Source of the DNA: Prorocentrum cordatum
Lineage: Eukaryota; Sar; Dinophyceae; Prorocentrales; Prorocentraceae
Assembly: GCA_963575745.1 (NCBI GenBank)
Contig: CAUYUJ010015704.1
Span: 540,122-581,839, forward strand
DNA length: 41,718 nucleotides
Reading direction: 5' to 3'
Position 1 is the first letter of the stretch. Each line of letters opens with the position of its first letter. The notes below the pieces were generated by a model that saw nothing but the letters and a program-made list of their open reading frames with translations, was not told the DNA's origin and did no database searches. This document shows positions 32,205 through 41,718 of the stretch, piece by piece. A program made the translations under genes and the position numbers.

Positions 32205-32395
32205 CCTCGTGGTTTGAGTCGTTCGGGCTTCTCGTCCTGGTGTGAGTCGTTCGGGCCCTTCTTCCTGGTGTGTGAGTCGTTCGGGCTCTTCGTGGTGTGA
32301 GTCGTTCGGGCTCTTCGTCCTGGTGTGAGTCGTTCAGGCTTTTCGTGGTGTGAGTTGTTCGGGCCCCTCGTCCTGGTGCGAGTCGTTAGGGCCCC
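32205..32395 (+). repeat. GTGTGAGTCGTTCGGGC minisatellite
   Basis: About seven units of 25-30 bases: TGGTGTGAGTCGTTCGGGC followed by TCTTCGTCC, CCTTCTTCC or TTTTCG. Confidence 0.8.
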
Positions 32396-32449
32396 TCCTC
32401 CTGCCCGTCCAGAAACGACGCCCAGGCGAGTAGAGGGTCGTCCTGATGG

Positions 32450-32665
32450 GCTTTTCGGCGTCTTGGGTGCCTCGGGGGGGCCTCTTTGGGCCGTTTGGGA
32501 TTCTCTTAGGGGCCTCTTGGGGCCATCTTGGGGCCTCTTGGTGCCTCCTGGGCGCTTCTTGGGGCCATCAAATCAATGATTTTGGCTTGAAAGAAGAGGG
32601 GAGTTTTAATTAGCGCTGCCCCCTCAGAAGGCCAAAATGGGGCCAACACCATAGTAAAATTATCC
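32450..32665 (+). repeat. CTTGGGGCC array with conserved 55-base segment, copy 1
   Basis: CTTGGGGCCTCTTGG-type units (32460-32570) are followed by ATCAATGATTTTGGCTT and a conserved segment (32608-32660: TTAATTAG, CCCCCTCAG, AGGCCAA, ATGGGGCCAA, ACCAT, GTAAAA). The same segment occurs at 38480-38537 and, more diverged, at 38207-38262. Confidence 0.7.
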
Positions 32666-32839
32666 CGGCAAAGCAACCTAACAGCGATGTGTAGAAGCAT
32701 ATCTGAAAGCATTCCCCTTAAGATTCAGATGAAAATCCAGTTGTCGAATTCTGCTGTTCTCGCAGTCGTAGTCGCATTCGCGATGACAGTCGCAGCGGCA
32801 ACGGCAGTCGCAGTCACAGCCTCAGCCTCAGCCTGCCTC
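32661..32839 (-). repeat. Dispersed 170-base segment R2, inverted copy
   Basis: The reverse complement of 35131-35304, almost identical (one T difference in the first 90 bases): TATCCCGGCAAAGCAACCTA, ACAGCGATGTGTAGAAGCAT, ATCTGAAAGCATTCCCCTTA and so on into GCAGTCGCAGTCACAGCCTC. A third copy is at 36054-36226. Confidence 0.85.
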
Positions 32840-33404
32840 CTCCTCCTCCTCCTCCTCTTTCTCCTGCTCCTCCTCCTCCGCACCGGGCACGTGTGCGGTC
32901 CGGCCTTTTGCGCAATTTGAGAGAAGAAGAAAGAAGTTAACATATTGCAAGGATGCTTCACCGGCTACATGTATGTCAGAACGATCAGAATCATGTGCAA
33001 CAAATACACCAGAACGAGAGCGCACACGCCGAGGACCTCCGAAGTGGAACAGCGACCACGGACCTCTGGCACGCAAGTGGAAGTGCAACAGAGCCTCGCC
33101 GAGATGTTTGGGGAGGATCATCGTGCCTCCAAAACCCCAGTTTCGGAGCACCCAGGGGGGACATTTTGAGAATATGCCCGTATGGACGTCAGTTTGCAGA
33201 GACCGATGACGATGAATATGTTTATGTTGATGATGATGATGATGATGATGATGATAATGACTATCCGCCTGCACGTGTCCTTGCGTGTAGAGCGATGACG
33301 ACCATGATGGGGATGATGGTGATTATGATGATGATGATGATGACGACGATTTTCTTTTCCAGCCGCCGCGCAGTCCACACGACCGTGTTATCCCAAGCGC
33401 TGCG

Positions 33405-34118
<714 letters not shown>

Positions 34119-34218
34119 NNNNNNNNNNNNNNNNNNNNNNNNNNNNNNNNNNNNNNNNNNNNNNNNNNNNNNNNNNNNNNNNNNNNNNNNNNNNNNNNNN
34201 NNNNNNNNNNNNNNNNNN
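34119..34218. other. Assembly gap, 100 N
   Basis: Exactly 100 N, the usual placeholder for a gap of unknown size. It lies between the CTA array and the first composite 73-base-repeat unit. Confidence 0.98.
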
Positions 34219-36226
34219 CTGATAGGTTTCTAGTAGGGTCAAAAGAGAGCAGCAGATGACTCCACAGGGGGGTCTGGGCGGGTGCCGGACAGGGTGCCGC
34301 AGAAATCGTTTTAAGCCAACAGTCACACACTTCGTGCTCTTCGACCCCCCAGAACTCCATTCCCGGGACACATTCTGAATGCCCGGAACCAACTGTAGGC
34401 CACTTCGTGCTCTTCGACTTCCCAGAACTCCATTCCCGGGCCACATTTTGAATGCCCGGAGCCAACTGTAGGCCACTTCGTGCTCTTCGACTTCCCAGAA
34501 CTCCATTCCCGGGCCACATTTTGGATGCCGGAGCCAACTGTAGGCCACTTCGTGCTCTTCGACTTCCCAGAACTCCATTCCTGGGCCACATTTTGGATGC
34601 CCGGAGCCAACTGTAGGCCACTTCGTGTTCTTCGACTTCCCAGAACTCCATTCCCGGGCCACATTTTGGATGCCCCGAGCCAACTGTAGGCCACTTCGTG
34701 ATCTTCGAGTTCCCAGAATTCCATTCCTGGGCATGATTTTGAATGCCCGGAGCCAACTGTAGGCCACTTCGTGTTCTTCGAGTTCCCAGAACTCCATTCC
34801 CGGGCCACATTTTGAATGCTGAGGCAAGCTGATGCTGAGGCTGAGGCAGGCTGAGGCTGAGGCAGGCTGAGGCTGAGGCCGAGGCTGAAGGCAGACTGAG
34901 GCTGAGGCTGAAGCAGACTGAGGCTGAGGCTGAGGCAGGCTGAGGCTGAGGCTGCAGCAGGCTGATGCTGAGGCAGGCTGAGGCTGAGGCTGAGGCTGAT
35001 GCAGGCTGAGGCTGAGGCAGGCTGAGGCTGAGGCCGAGGCTGAAGGCAGACTGAGGCTGAGGCTGAAGCAGGCTGAGGCTGAGGCTGAGGCAGGCTGAGG
35101 TTGAGGCAGGCTGAGGCTGAGGCTGAGGCAGGCTGAGGCTGAGGCTGTGACTGCGACTGCCGTTGCCGCTGCGACTGTCATCGCGAATGCGACTACGACT
35201 GCGAGAACAGCAGAATTCGACAACTGGATTTTTCATCTGAATCTTAAGGGGAATGCTTTCAGATATGCTTCTACACATCGCTGTTAGGTTGCTTTGCCGG
35301 GATAAACTAATGAAAGCTCTTGCTGATGTTCTAGTGTCTCAAAGCGGAGCAGCAGATGACCCACAGGCGCGCCAAGCGGGACCCGGACAGCTGCCGCGCG
35401 GCTGCCGCGAGCCGAGCTCGCTTGTGTGACATCCTCAGCACAATCGCTCTGGTGTTCCCAGAACTCCATTCCCGGCGTACATTTTGGATGCCAGAGCCAA
35501 CTGTAGGCCACTTCGTGGTCTTCGAGTTCCCAGAACTCCATTCCTGGGCATGATTTTGAATGCCCGGAGCCATCTGTAGGCCACTTCGTGGTCTTCGAGT
35601 TCCCAGAACTCCATTCCCTGGGCCACATTTTGGATGCCCGGAGCCAACTGTAGGCCACTTCGTGGTCTTCGAGTTCCCAGAACTCCATTCCTGGGCATGA
35701 TTTTGAATGCCCGGAGCCAACTGTAGGCCACTTCGTGTTCCATTAGTTCCCAGAACTCCATTCCTGGGCGTGATTTTGAATGCTGAGGCAGGCTGATGCT
35801 GCGGCAGAGGCAGGCTGAGGCTGAGGCAGGCTGAGGCTGAGGCCGAGGCTGAGGGCAGACTGAGGCTGAGGCTGAAGCAGACTGAGGCTGAGGCTGAGGC
35901 AGGCTGAGGCTGAGGCTGAAGCAGGCTGATGCTGAGGCAGGCTGAGGCTGAGGCTGATGCAGCTGGCTGAGGCAGGCTGAGGCTGAGGCCGAGGCTGAAG
36001 GCAGACTGAGGCTGAGGCTGAAGCAAGCTGAGGCTGAGGTTGAGGCTGAGGCAGGCTGAGGCTGAGGCTGTGACTGCGACTGCCGTTGCCGCTGCGACTG
36101 TCATCGCGAATGCGACTACGACTGCGAGAACAGCAGAATTCTACAACTGGATTTTCATCTGAATCTTAAGCGGAATGCTTTCAGATATTCTTCTACACAT
36201 CGCTGTTAGGTTGCTTTGCCGGGATA
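34219..36226 (+). repeat. Two tandem composite units: 73-base repeat, GAGGCTG minisatellite, R2 segment
   Basis: Unit 1 (34219-35304) and unit 2 (35305-36226) share the same order: a unique head with GAGCAGCAGATGAC-CCACAGG; a 73-base tandem repeat (7 copies at 34320-34815, 4-5 copies at 35450-35785) with core CCAGAACTCCATTCC-GGGC, GAATGCCCGGAGCCAACTGT, AGGCCACTTCGTG; a GAGGCTGAGGCAGGCT minisatellite (34820-35150, 35785-36070); then the R2 segment ending GTTGCTTTGCCGGGATA. The 73-base period was measured between matching CTTCGACTTCC words (34412 and 34485). Period 73 is not a multiple of 3, so the long open frames are not functional proteins. Confidence 0.85.
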
Positions 36227-36599
36227 CTTTTTTTTTCCGCGGAACGCCTTTAAAACGGCCGCGGCGTCCGATGGGTCCTCGAAACTTGGCGGTTTTCTCA
36301 GGTTTCCGACCTCTCCTTCGACTAGACGTAAGAGTGACACTTCGCCAGAGTGCTTTCCGGTACAGATTCATCGGGGTCCTTCCGACCGCCGAGCGCGATG
36401 CGATAGCAGCTAATTGCGCGTCTGGGTTTGGCCCCTTCGCCCCCCCCCTTAAGCCGCGCACTGAAGGTCACTTTTTCCTAAGGTCATTTTTGCGTGTAGC
36501 TGATGTCTCATCCGACACCCTCACCCGGCGTTCGTCTTGATCCCCCCGCCGATTCCGCGCCATCTCTGCCACCCACCCCGTCACCGCTTCCGCGGCCCG

Positions 36600-36705
36600 T
36601 CGCCGCCGTCGCCGCCGTCGTCGTCGTCGCCGTTGTCGTCGTCGTCGTCGCCGCTGTCGACGTTGTCGTCGTCGTCGCCACTGTCGACGCCAACTCCGCG
36701 CCCCC
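36600..36705 (+). repeat. CCGTCG/GTCGTC triplet repeat
   Basis: CGCCGCCGTCGCCGCCGTCG and TCGTCGTCGTCGCC triplets of about 100 bases. No other feature was recognised in 36230-37080. Confidence 0.75.
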
Positions 36706-37091
36706 ATCGCCGATTTGACGCCCCCCCCCTTCACCAGCTTTTCGCACCCCCTAGTGGGCCTCACGCCCCCCGATGACCAGCACTTGGCATCGCTCGGACG
36801 TGTGTGTTTTTCTTGGCAAGGACCATTGAGGAGCATTTGAGGCCATCCGGCGAAGACTACACGCACGAAGGCGAAAAATGCACGGGGAATGGACGTCCGA
36901 GCAATGGCGAGTGCAGGCTCGCTTCTTGTCCATCTCTGTCAGCTACTGGCTGGCCCCGCTGGAAAAAAAACAGCGGGCAGGGGATAAAGGGGGGGTCTGC
37001 GGCACCGCAGTCATGCTTGCGATGAAACCTCACCTCGGCGCCCTCTCCCCCCTTTCTCGTGGGGCGGCGGGCGGCCAGACTCCCCACGCAG

Positions 37092-37150
37092 GCGCCAGCC
37101 TCAACGAGGTCCGCGAGAAGTCTGGCGCGCGCATCCAGCTCGCGCGCGAG
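37092..37150 (+). CDS. KH gene exon 9: second KH domain, helix 2 and strand 2 (3' end approximate)
   Basis: The acceptor is CCCACGCAG|GCGCC (AG 37090-37091). Two bases complete the Gly of the GKSG loop, then ASLNEVREKSGARIQLARE follows: helix 2 (LNEVREKSG) and strand 2 (ARIQLA). Loop to strand is ASLNEVREKSGA, 12 residues, the same as in the first domain. The open frame continues to a stop near 37200, but the residues after about 37150 are basic and unlike KH. The exon probably ends at GAG|GACG or a few bases later. Strand 3 and helix 3 were not found in the remaining 4.5 kb and may lie beyond the window. Confidence 0.78.
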
Positions 37151-37639
37151 GACGGCGCGCGAGGGAGGCCAGCGTGCAGGAGTCGGAGGCCTAGAGGTTG
37201 ACACCAGCACCAGTGTCGGCGGCGTGCCTCCACCGAGGGGTGGTGATCCCGAATTCTAGACGCTTCGCGTAACCCAACCAGTTTTATCACTGCAGGTGTG
37301 TTGCCTGTTGTAGCCAATTAGCCTCGCCTGCTGTCCCAGACGACGCCTTCCGCTCCCTGTCCGCCGCCTCGGAGCCGCCGGCCCCCCCCAAAAAAACCCA
37401 CCAGTCTGCAGCCTACCTGAGGCGACGCTTAGGCAGCTAGTTGTTTAGGTTACGCCGCTCTAGCTTGCTTCTGTTTTAATTAGTAGGCCCGCGCCTCGGA
37501 CTTACGACTCGCCGCTTGCGCTCTCGCCTGCGGCTGCGACCAAAAAAGTTAACCCCACCAGTCCATCCAGAAACGATGCCCAGAGGAATTGCCTCGATCA
37601 GGGAAGTGGGCAGCATACACAGGAAGGGTCCCCCAGCGG

Positions 37640-38570
37640 CGGCCTCTTGGAGCGTCTTGGGTGCCTCGGAGAGCTTCTTGGGGCCTCTTGGGGGTCTCTT
37701 GTGAGCATCTTGGAGGCCTCTTGGGCGCCTGTTGGGGCCTCCTGGGCGCCTCTTGGGGCCCTCTTGAAGCGCTCTTGGGAGCCTTGGGAGCGCTCTTGGG
37801 GCCATCTTGGGGGACATCGATCAAACAAGAAGCGAGCATTAGTTTGCGTTGCCCCTCGGGAGCCCAAACAATCGCGTCTTGGGGCGCTCTTGGAGCGCTC
37901 TTAGGCGCTCTTGGGACCGTCCTGGAGCTCTCTGGAGCCTTTCTTGGAGCCCTCTGGGCCATCTTGGAGCCATCTTGAGGCCTCGGATGGCCATCGGAAG
38001 CGAAAAGGCGAGAACGCCAAACACATGACGTTTCTCGGGTTTTGGCCTCTTCGGGGCCTCCTGGAGGAGCTCTTTAGCCACTGGGAGCCGTCTTGGAGCG
38101 GTCTTAGGGCATCTTGGAGCATTGTGGGAGCCATTATGAGACACCTTGGGATATCTTGAGCCATCTTGGAGGTCATCTTGGGCTCTCCCAGGCGCCCTTG
38201 GAGTCATCTGAATCAGTGCCCCCCCAAGAGGCCAACATGTGGCTAAAACCTGAGTAAATTCAATGATTTGGCATGCTCGCCGAGGCCTCTTGGAGCATAT
38301 TGGGTGCTTTTGGGGGGTCTCTTGGGGCCTCTGGGGGGTCTCTTGGGGGCCTGTTGGGGGCATCCTGCGGGCCTTTTGGGGTTTCTCGGCCACCTCTTGG
38401 GGCCCTCTTGGGGCATCCTTGGGAGCCTTGGGGGCCATCTTTGGGCCATCTTGGGTAAGATCGATCACAGGAGGGGGGGGCACTAATTAGGGTCTCCCCC
38501 TCAGGAGGCCAACATGGGGCCAAAACCATGATAAAACCACTGATTTTGGCTTCCTCGCCGAGGCCGCTTT
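37640..38570 (+). repeat. CTTGGGGCCTCTTGGGGG array, three blocks
   Basis: Units of 10-12 bases (CTTGGGGCCT, CTTGGGAGC, CTTGGAGCC) are arranged in blocks separated by ATCGATCA...TTAG and GGAGGCCAACATGGGGCCAA AACCATGATAAAACCA-type segments near 37830, 38210 and 38480. In frames this reads as Leu/Gly/Trp or Pro/Lys/Arg/Gln repeats, which are not proteins. Confidence 0.8.
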
Positions 38571-38764
38571 GGACGCTCCGACACCTCGCGAAATCTCTTG
38601 TCCAGGTCCATGGGGAGGGGGGAGGGGGAGGGGTCAGGACGCCCTCCCCGCCCGCAAGCCGTCTCGCTCACTCCCACCCGCCCTCCCAACACATACGCAG
38701 CACCCGAGCTTGGCCCGAGCCTCAGCATACGCAGCAGTCGTCTTTGGATGGGCAGCTACTGGGG

Positions 38765-39085
38765 GCGAATCCGCCGCCGCCGCCCGCCGCCGCCGCCGCC
38801 CGCCGCCGCCGCCGCGCCGCCGCCGCCGCCGCGCTGCTGCCGCCGGCGCCGCCGCCCGCCGCCCGCGCGCCGCCGCGCCGCCCGCCTGCTGCCGAATCGC
38901 CGCCGCCGCCGCAGCCGCTTGCCGCCGAACCGCTGCCGCCACCGCTGCCGCCCCGCCGCCGCCGCCGCCGCCGCCGCCCCGCCGCCGCCGCCCCCGCCGC
39001 CGCCGCCGCCACCGCCGCCGCCCCCGCAGCCGCCGCCGCCGCTGCCCTCGCCGCAGCCGCCGCAGCCGCCGCAGCCGCCGCCAAA
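38765..39085 (+). repeat. (CCG)n triplet block
   Basis: About 320 bases of CCG/GCC triplets with a few AAC, CTG and GAA interruptions. All six frames are open (Ala, Pro, Arg, Gly), which reflects composition only. Confidence 0.9.
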
Positions 39086-39714
39086 TGTATTCTGTATTGT
39101 TTTTTGACAGGGATGGTGGGGGGAGGCCGCATCGGGTTCGCTGCGCATGCTCCGAATGTTACGGCAGAGTGTGTTTTGTAGTGTTTTTTGTTGTTCCTAG
39201 GGATTCTGGGGGGGGGCCCTCATGGACTCGGGTTGGCTCCCAGTCGCCTGGGGGAGGGGGTGTATATTAATAGGGAGCAGTGGTAAACCCATCCCCGAAG
39301 GGGAAGAAGGAGGGGTGGAAGAGGAAACTCCCTAAACGACCGACGCCCAGAAGGCTAGTGGGATTCAGTCATGGTGGTAATGATCGGGCTTCCCAGGTAG
39401 CCGAAAGACTACCACCAACATCAAAGTCTAGGATCATCCTCCCCTGCGAAAGACCCCTGTGCTGGTGTTGGTTTTAGTGCCCATGTCCAGGCCTCCAAAG
39501 GAGGGGCCCTCGAGGCAGGTTCTCTTCGCCGCTTGCGGGACCCCACGGCCCTCCCCTTGGCCCGAGGCTGGCAGCAGAGGCGGCTCGGCATGGAAAAGCG
39601 TTGGCCGCTGGCCCTGGGGGTGAGGATCCCTGGGCTCCAGGGCCTGTTTGCACCAGGGCCTTCATTTCTCGTGACAGTCGCTGCGAGCACGTTTGTCCGG
39701 GGGATCCTTCGCCT

Positions 39715-39925
39715 CTCCGTGGGGGAACAGACAGTGACAGAAGCATTAAAACTCGCAGGTCCGCGCGGCTTTCTTGGATCGGCGCTGGGGCCCCCTGGCG
39801 GCGCCTCCGGAGCCGCCCCTGGCGCGCTCCGCGCGCCAGGGAGGGGGGTCCAGCGCCGATCCGAGAAGGCCGCGCGGACCTTCGAATTGTTATGCTTGTG
39901 TCACTGTTTGGTCCCCAACTTCTGG
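39715..39925. repeat. Hairpin-forming repeat (two arms of about 90 bases)
   Basis: The left arm (39715-39806) and right arm (39832-39925) are reverse complements with few mismatches: GGTCCGCGCGGC-TTCT-GGAT, CGGCGCTGG pairs with CCAGCGCCGATCC-AGAA-GCC, GCGCGGACC, and outside these GACAGTGACA-AAGCAT-A-A pairs with T-T-ATGCTT-TGTCACTGT. The loop includes CTCCGCGCGCCAGGG. Related single arms are at 951-1065 and 40316-40440. Confidence 0.8.
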
Positions 39926-40315
39926 ACCTTCGGTGGGGCCCCCCGTCGCTTCGACCGACCTCTACGAAGGCCATCTTGAAGGAACTAGTAAGCGGGGTAA
40001 GTGGCTCTTACATCCCCTGCCTTTCATCCCATGTCTCATCGTCCCCCCTCCCTCCATTCCCTCCTGCTCCCCGTCGTCGATCACCGCTTGCCAGAGCCCC
40101 TGAGACAGCATACTCGATGGGCCCGCCGCGAAGTCTGGCTCAGAACGCGCTCCAGAACAGGTCCAGCGTCGCTCGCGCGAGAGGACCGCGCGCGAGCGAG
40201 ATCAGCGGCGCGGCCTTCCTGTGAAGGCAGGGGGAGGGCTTCTTAGAAGGGGCCCGCCAGCCTGGGGACCACGCGCCCCACATCTTCTGAGGGGCGGGGA
40301 AGGACCTTCGTAGAA

Positions 40316-40440
40316 TGGGGGGGCCCAGAAGCTGCACAAACGTCAACCTCCGGAGGTCCGTACAGACTCCTTGGAGCGGCGCTGGACGCCCCTTGTCGGC
40401 GCCTCCCGCGCCGCCCCCAGGCGCGCTTTTGCGCGCCAGC
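40316..40440 (+). repeat. Hairpin family, further copy
   Basis: Shares GGAGGTCCGTACAGACTCCTTGGAGCGGCGCTGG-type text with the left arm of the 39.8 kb hairpin, followed by GTCGGCGCCTCC and GGCGCGC...GCGCGCC. Confidence 0.6.
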
Positions 40441-40554
40441 GCCAGCCCAGGAAGTGCCTCGTGCATGCGTTCTGTTCCTCTGCAGAAGGCCAGTCCGCTC
40501 GCTCTACACCCAAAGCGCTTCCTTTTTCCGGCGCGCGCCACGGATAGGTGCGCG

Positions 40555-40875
40555 AGGGGGAAAGGGTGCGCCATCGGCGACGATGGTTGGACTTAGCCGT
40601 GACGACTTGGACTCGCAGGAGCGCAACGCGCGAGGGGCGAAAGGGTACGGCCACCATGATTGGACTTAGCGGTAACGACTTGCACTCGCAGCAGCGTAAC
40701 ACGCGCGAGGGTGGCAAGGGTACGCCATCGGCCACCATGACTGGACTTAGCCGTAACGACTTGCACTCGCAGCAGCGCAACACGCGCGAGGGGGGCAAGG
40801 GTACGCCATGGGAGATGATGATTGGACTTTGAGAGGTGACGACTCGGAGTCGCAGCAGCGCAACACGCCCGGTCG
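40555..40875 (+). repeat. Tandem repeat of 73-81 bases, four units, in frame
   Basis: TTGGACTTAGC-type anchors lie at 40587, 40660, 40741 and 40822, giving spacings of 73, 81 and 81 bases. The last units keep one frame (27 codons: GLSRNDLHSQQRNTREGGKG TPSATMT). There are an ATG and a stop around them (40548-40832), but no known family is matched. Confidence 0.75.
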
Positions 40876-40879
40876 GCAA

Positions 40880-41340
40880 CCAGGTGATTCGCGTGACGCT
40901 GCGTGTCGTTACTGTCTTGGAGCGGGCAGAATGAAAACCCTTATCAGACATTCTGTGCGATAAACAAACAAATGTGTACGAAAAGATTGCAGCGCGGCCA
41001 GGCAATGATTTAGGTTGACAACTCGTTTATGTTGTGGACGGACCGCCGAAAAAATGGGTTCGCCACTGGCGCAGAGGCCGACCAAGACAACAGTGGACAG
41101 AAGAAGTATTTGCAATGTTGTAATTTTACTTGTGATATTGTACATGCTCGACCCCATCACGTCGTCATCATCACAGCGCGTTTGGCGCACTGCCCTGCTC
41201 TGACTGCTTCAGGGACGCATTTGGCGCACCACCCTAACTTTTTCAGTGTTTTCTTGCCTACGCGTCCACAGGATGCACGGCCACTGACTGACTGACTGAC
41301 TGACTGCGTGTCGGCGTGCAGAGGGTGTACGGGCACGGAT
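40880..41340 (+). other. Unrecognised sequence with a (CTGA)n run
   Basis: No gene is recognised. A CTGACTGACTGACTGACTG run lies at 41284-41306. Short frames of 62-93 residues on both strands show no domain. Confidence 0.4.
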
Positions 41341-41344
41341 GTCT

Positions 41345-41615
41345 TTCGCTGGGGTTGGCTTTCGCCGGGCTTCGTTTCGCCGGGCTTCGTTTCGCCCGGC
41401 TTCATTTCGCCGGGGTTGGCTTTCGCCGTGGTTGGCTTTCGCTGGGGTTGGCTTTCGCAGGGGGTTGGCTTTCGCAGGGGGTTGGCTTTCGCCGGGTTGG
41501 CTTTCGCCGGGTTGGCTTTTGCCGGGGTTGGTTTTCGCCGGGGTTGGTTTTCGCCGGGGTTGGCTTTCGCCGGGGTTGGCTTTCGCCGGGGTTGGCTTTC
41601 GCCGGGGCCGGGCGG
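41345..41615 (+). repeat. GGGGTTGGCTTTCGCCG minisatellite
   Basis: About 14 units of 14-20 bases, TTCGCCGGGGTTGGCTTTCG type. The minus-strand reading (Pro-Ala-Lys-Ala-Asn-Pro-Gly-Glu-Ser repeats) is open, but only as a repeat product. Confidence 0.88.
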
Positions 41616-41718
41616 GGATCAGGCGGGGCAGGCTCAGGGGCAGGCGATGAATGGGTAATGGGGTATCGATGTCTCCTGTCCCCTTTTAGCAATTTCTTTT
41701 GTCGGGCCGCTTCCAGAA

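Larger units (their letters stand above)
37151..39500 (+). other. Region downstream of exon 9: mostly CTTGGGGCC arrays and CCG triplets
   Basis: Probably intron 9 of the KH gene. From 37200 to 37640 nothing is recognised. A CTTGGGGCCTCTTGGGGG array follows at 37640-38570 in about three blocks, each ending in a diverged form of the conserved 55-base segment. After an unrecognised stretch (38570-38765), a (CCG)n block runs to about 39085, and unrecognised sequence continues to 39500. No strand 3/helix 3 of the second KH domain was found. Confidence 0.4.

Noticed and set aside
32575-32590. ATTTTGGCTTGAAAG, similar to the spliced-leader core
   Set aside because: Nine contiguous matches only, and the same text recurs as part of the CTTGGGGCC repeat anchor (38543).

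Overview
The window looks like nuclear DNA of a dinoflagellate, probably a GC-rich Prorocentrum-like or other free-living species; the species is inferred, not proven. The evidence is high GC, abundant triplet and minisatellite repeats, a degenerate dinoflagellate-style non-LTR retrotransposon with C2H2 fingers after its RT, remnants of other retroelements, no bacterial-style operons, and tiny exons whose splice sites fit the relaxed dinoflagellate rule (GC or GA donors, AG|G acceptors). A run of 100 N (34119-34218) shows that this is a draft scaffold.

The main result is one plus-strand gene, assembled here by hand, that spans at least 23-37150. It encodes a KH-domain RNA-binding protein. Nine short exons (31-97 bases, about 550 coding bases in all) keep reading-frame phase at all eight junctions. 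They give a Gly/Met-rich linker (exons 1-3), a complete type I KH domain (exons 4-6), and the first two thirds of a second KH domain (exons 7-9). The rest of the second domain is not visible and probably lies downstream of the window. Both domains keep the GxxG loop (GKAG, GKSG) and have the canonical spacing of 12 residues from the loop to the end of helix 2. Intron lengths run from about 140 bases to 14.9 kb, so only about 1.5 % of the locus is coding. Several introns start with the same 2-7 bases that start the following exon, as if they arose by insertion with target-site duplication.

The introns hold almost everything else. Intron 3 (1282-3461) has GC triplet repeats and an inverted cluster of a dispersed 75-90 base repeat. 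Intron 4 (3559-10449) has a non-LTR RT fragment, a GGTTCC minisatellite between direct repeats, and a 1.8 kb diverged inverted repeat of purine and pyrimidine tracts (about 7200-9030). Intron 5 (10529-18081) holds an inactivated endonuclease/RT retrotransposon (13035-17727). Intron 7 (19358-22159) holds copy 1 of an unrecognised composite element: short terminal inverted repeats around an AGCTA satellite, with a palindromic GC-rich tail. Intron 8 (22191-37091) holds copy 2 of that element, a Copia-type RNase H remnant, a 0.9 kb GGGACAGCGG minisatellite, a (GT)102 tract, a 0.7 kb (CTA)n tract ending at the gap, and tandem composite units built from a 73-base repeat and a GAGGCTG minisatellite.

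Downstream (37151-41718) are CTTGGGGCC-type arrays, a (CCG)n block, a hairpin-forming repeat family, an 81-base in-frame tandem repeat and an 18-base GGTTGGCTTTCGCCG minisatellite. No tRNA, rRNA, CRISPR array, or promoter that I could defend was seen. Most long open frames here are by-products of GC-rich repeats.
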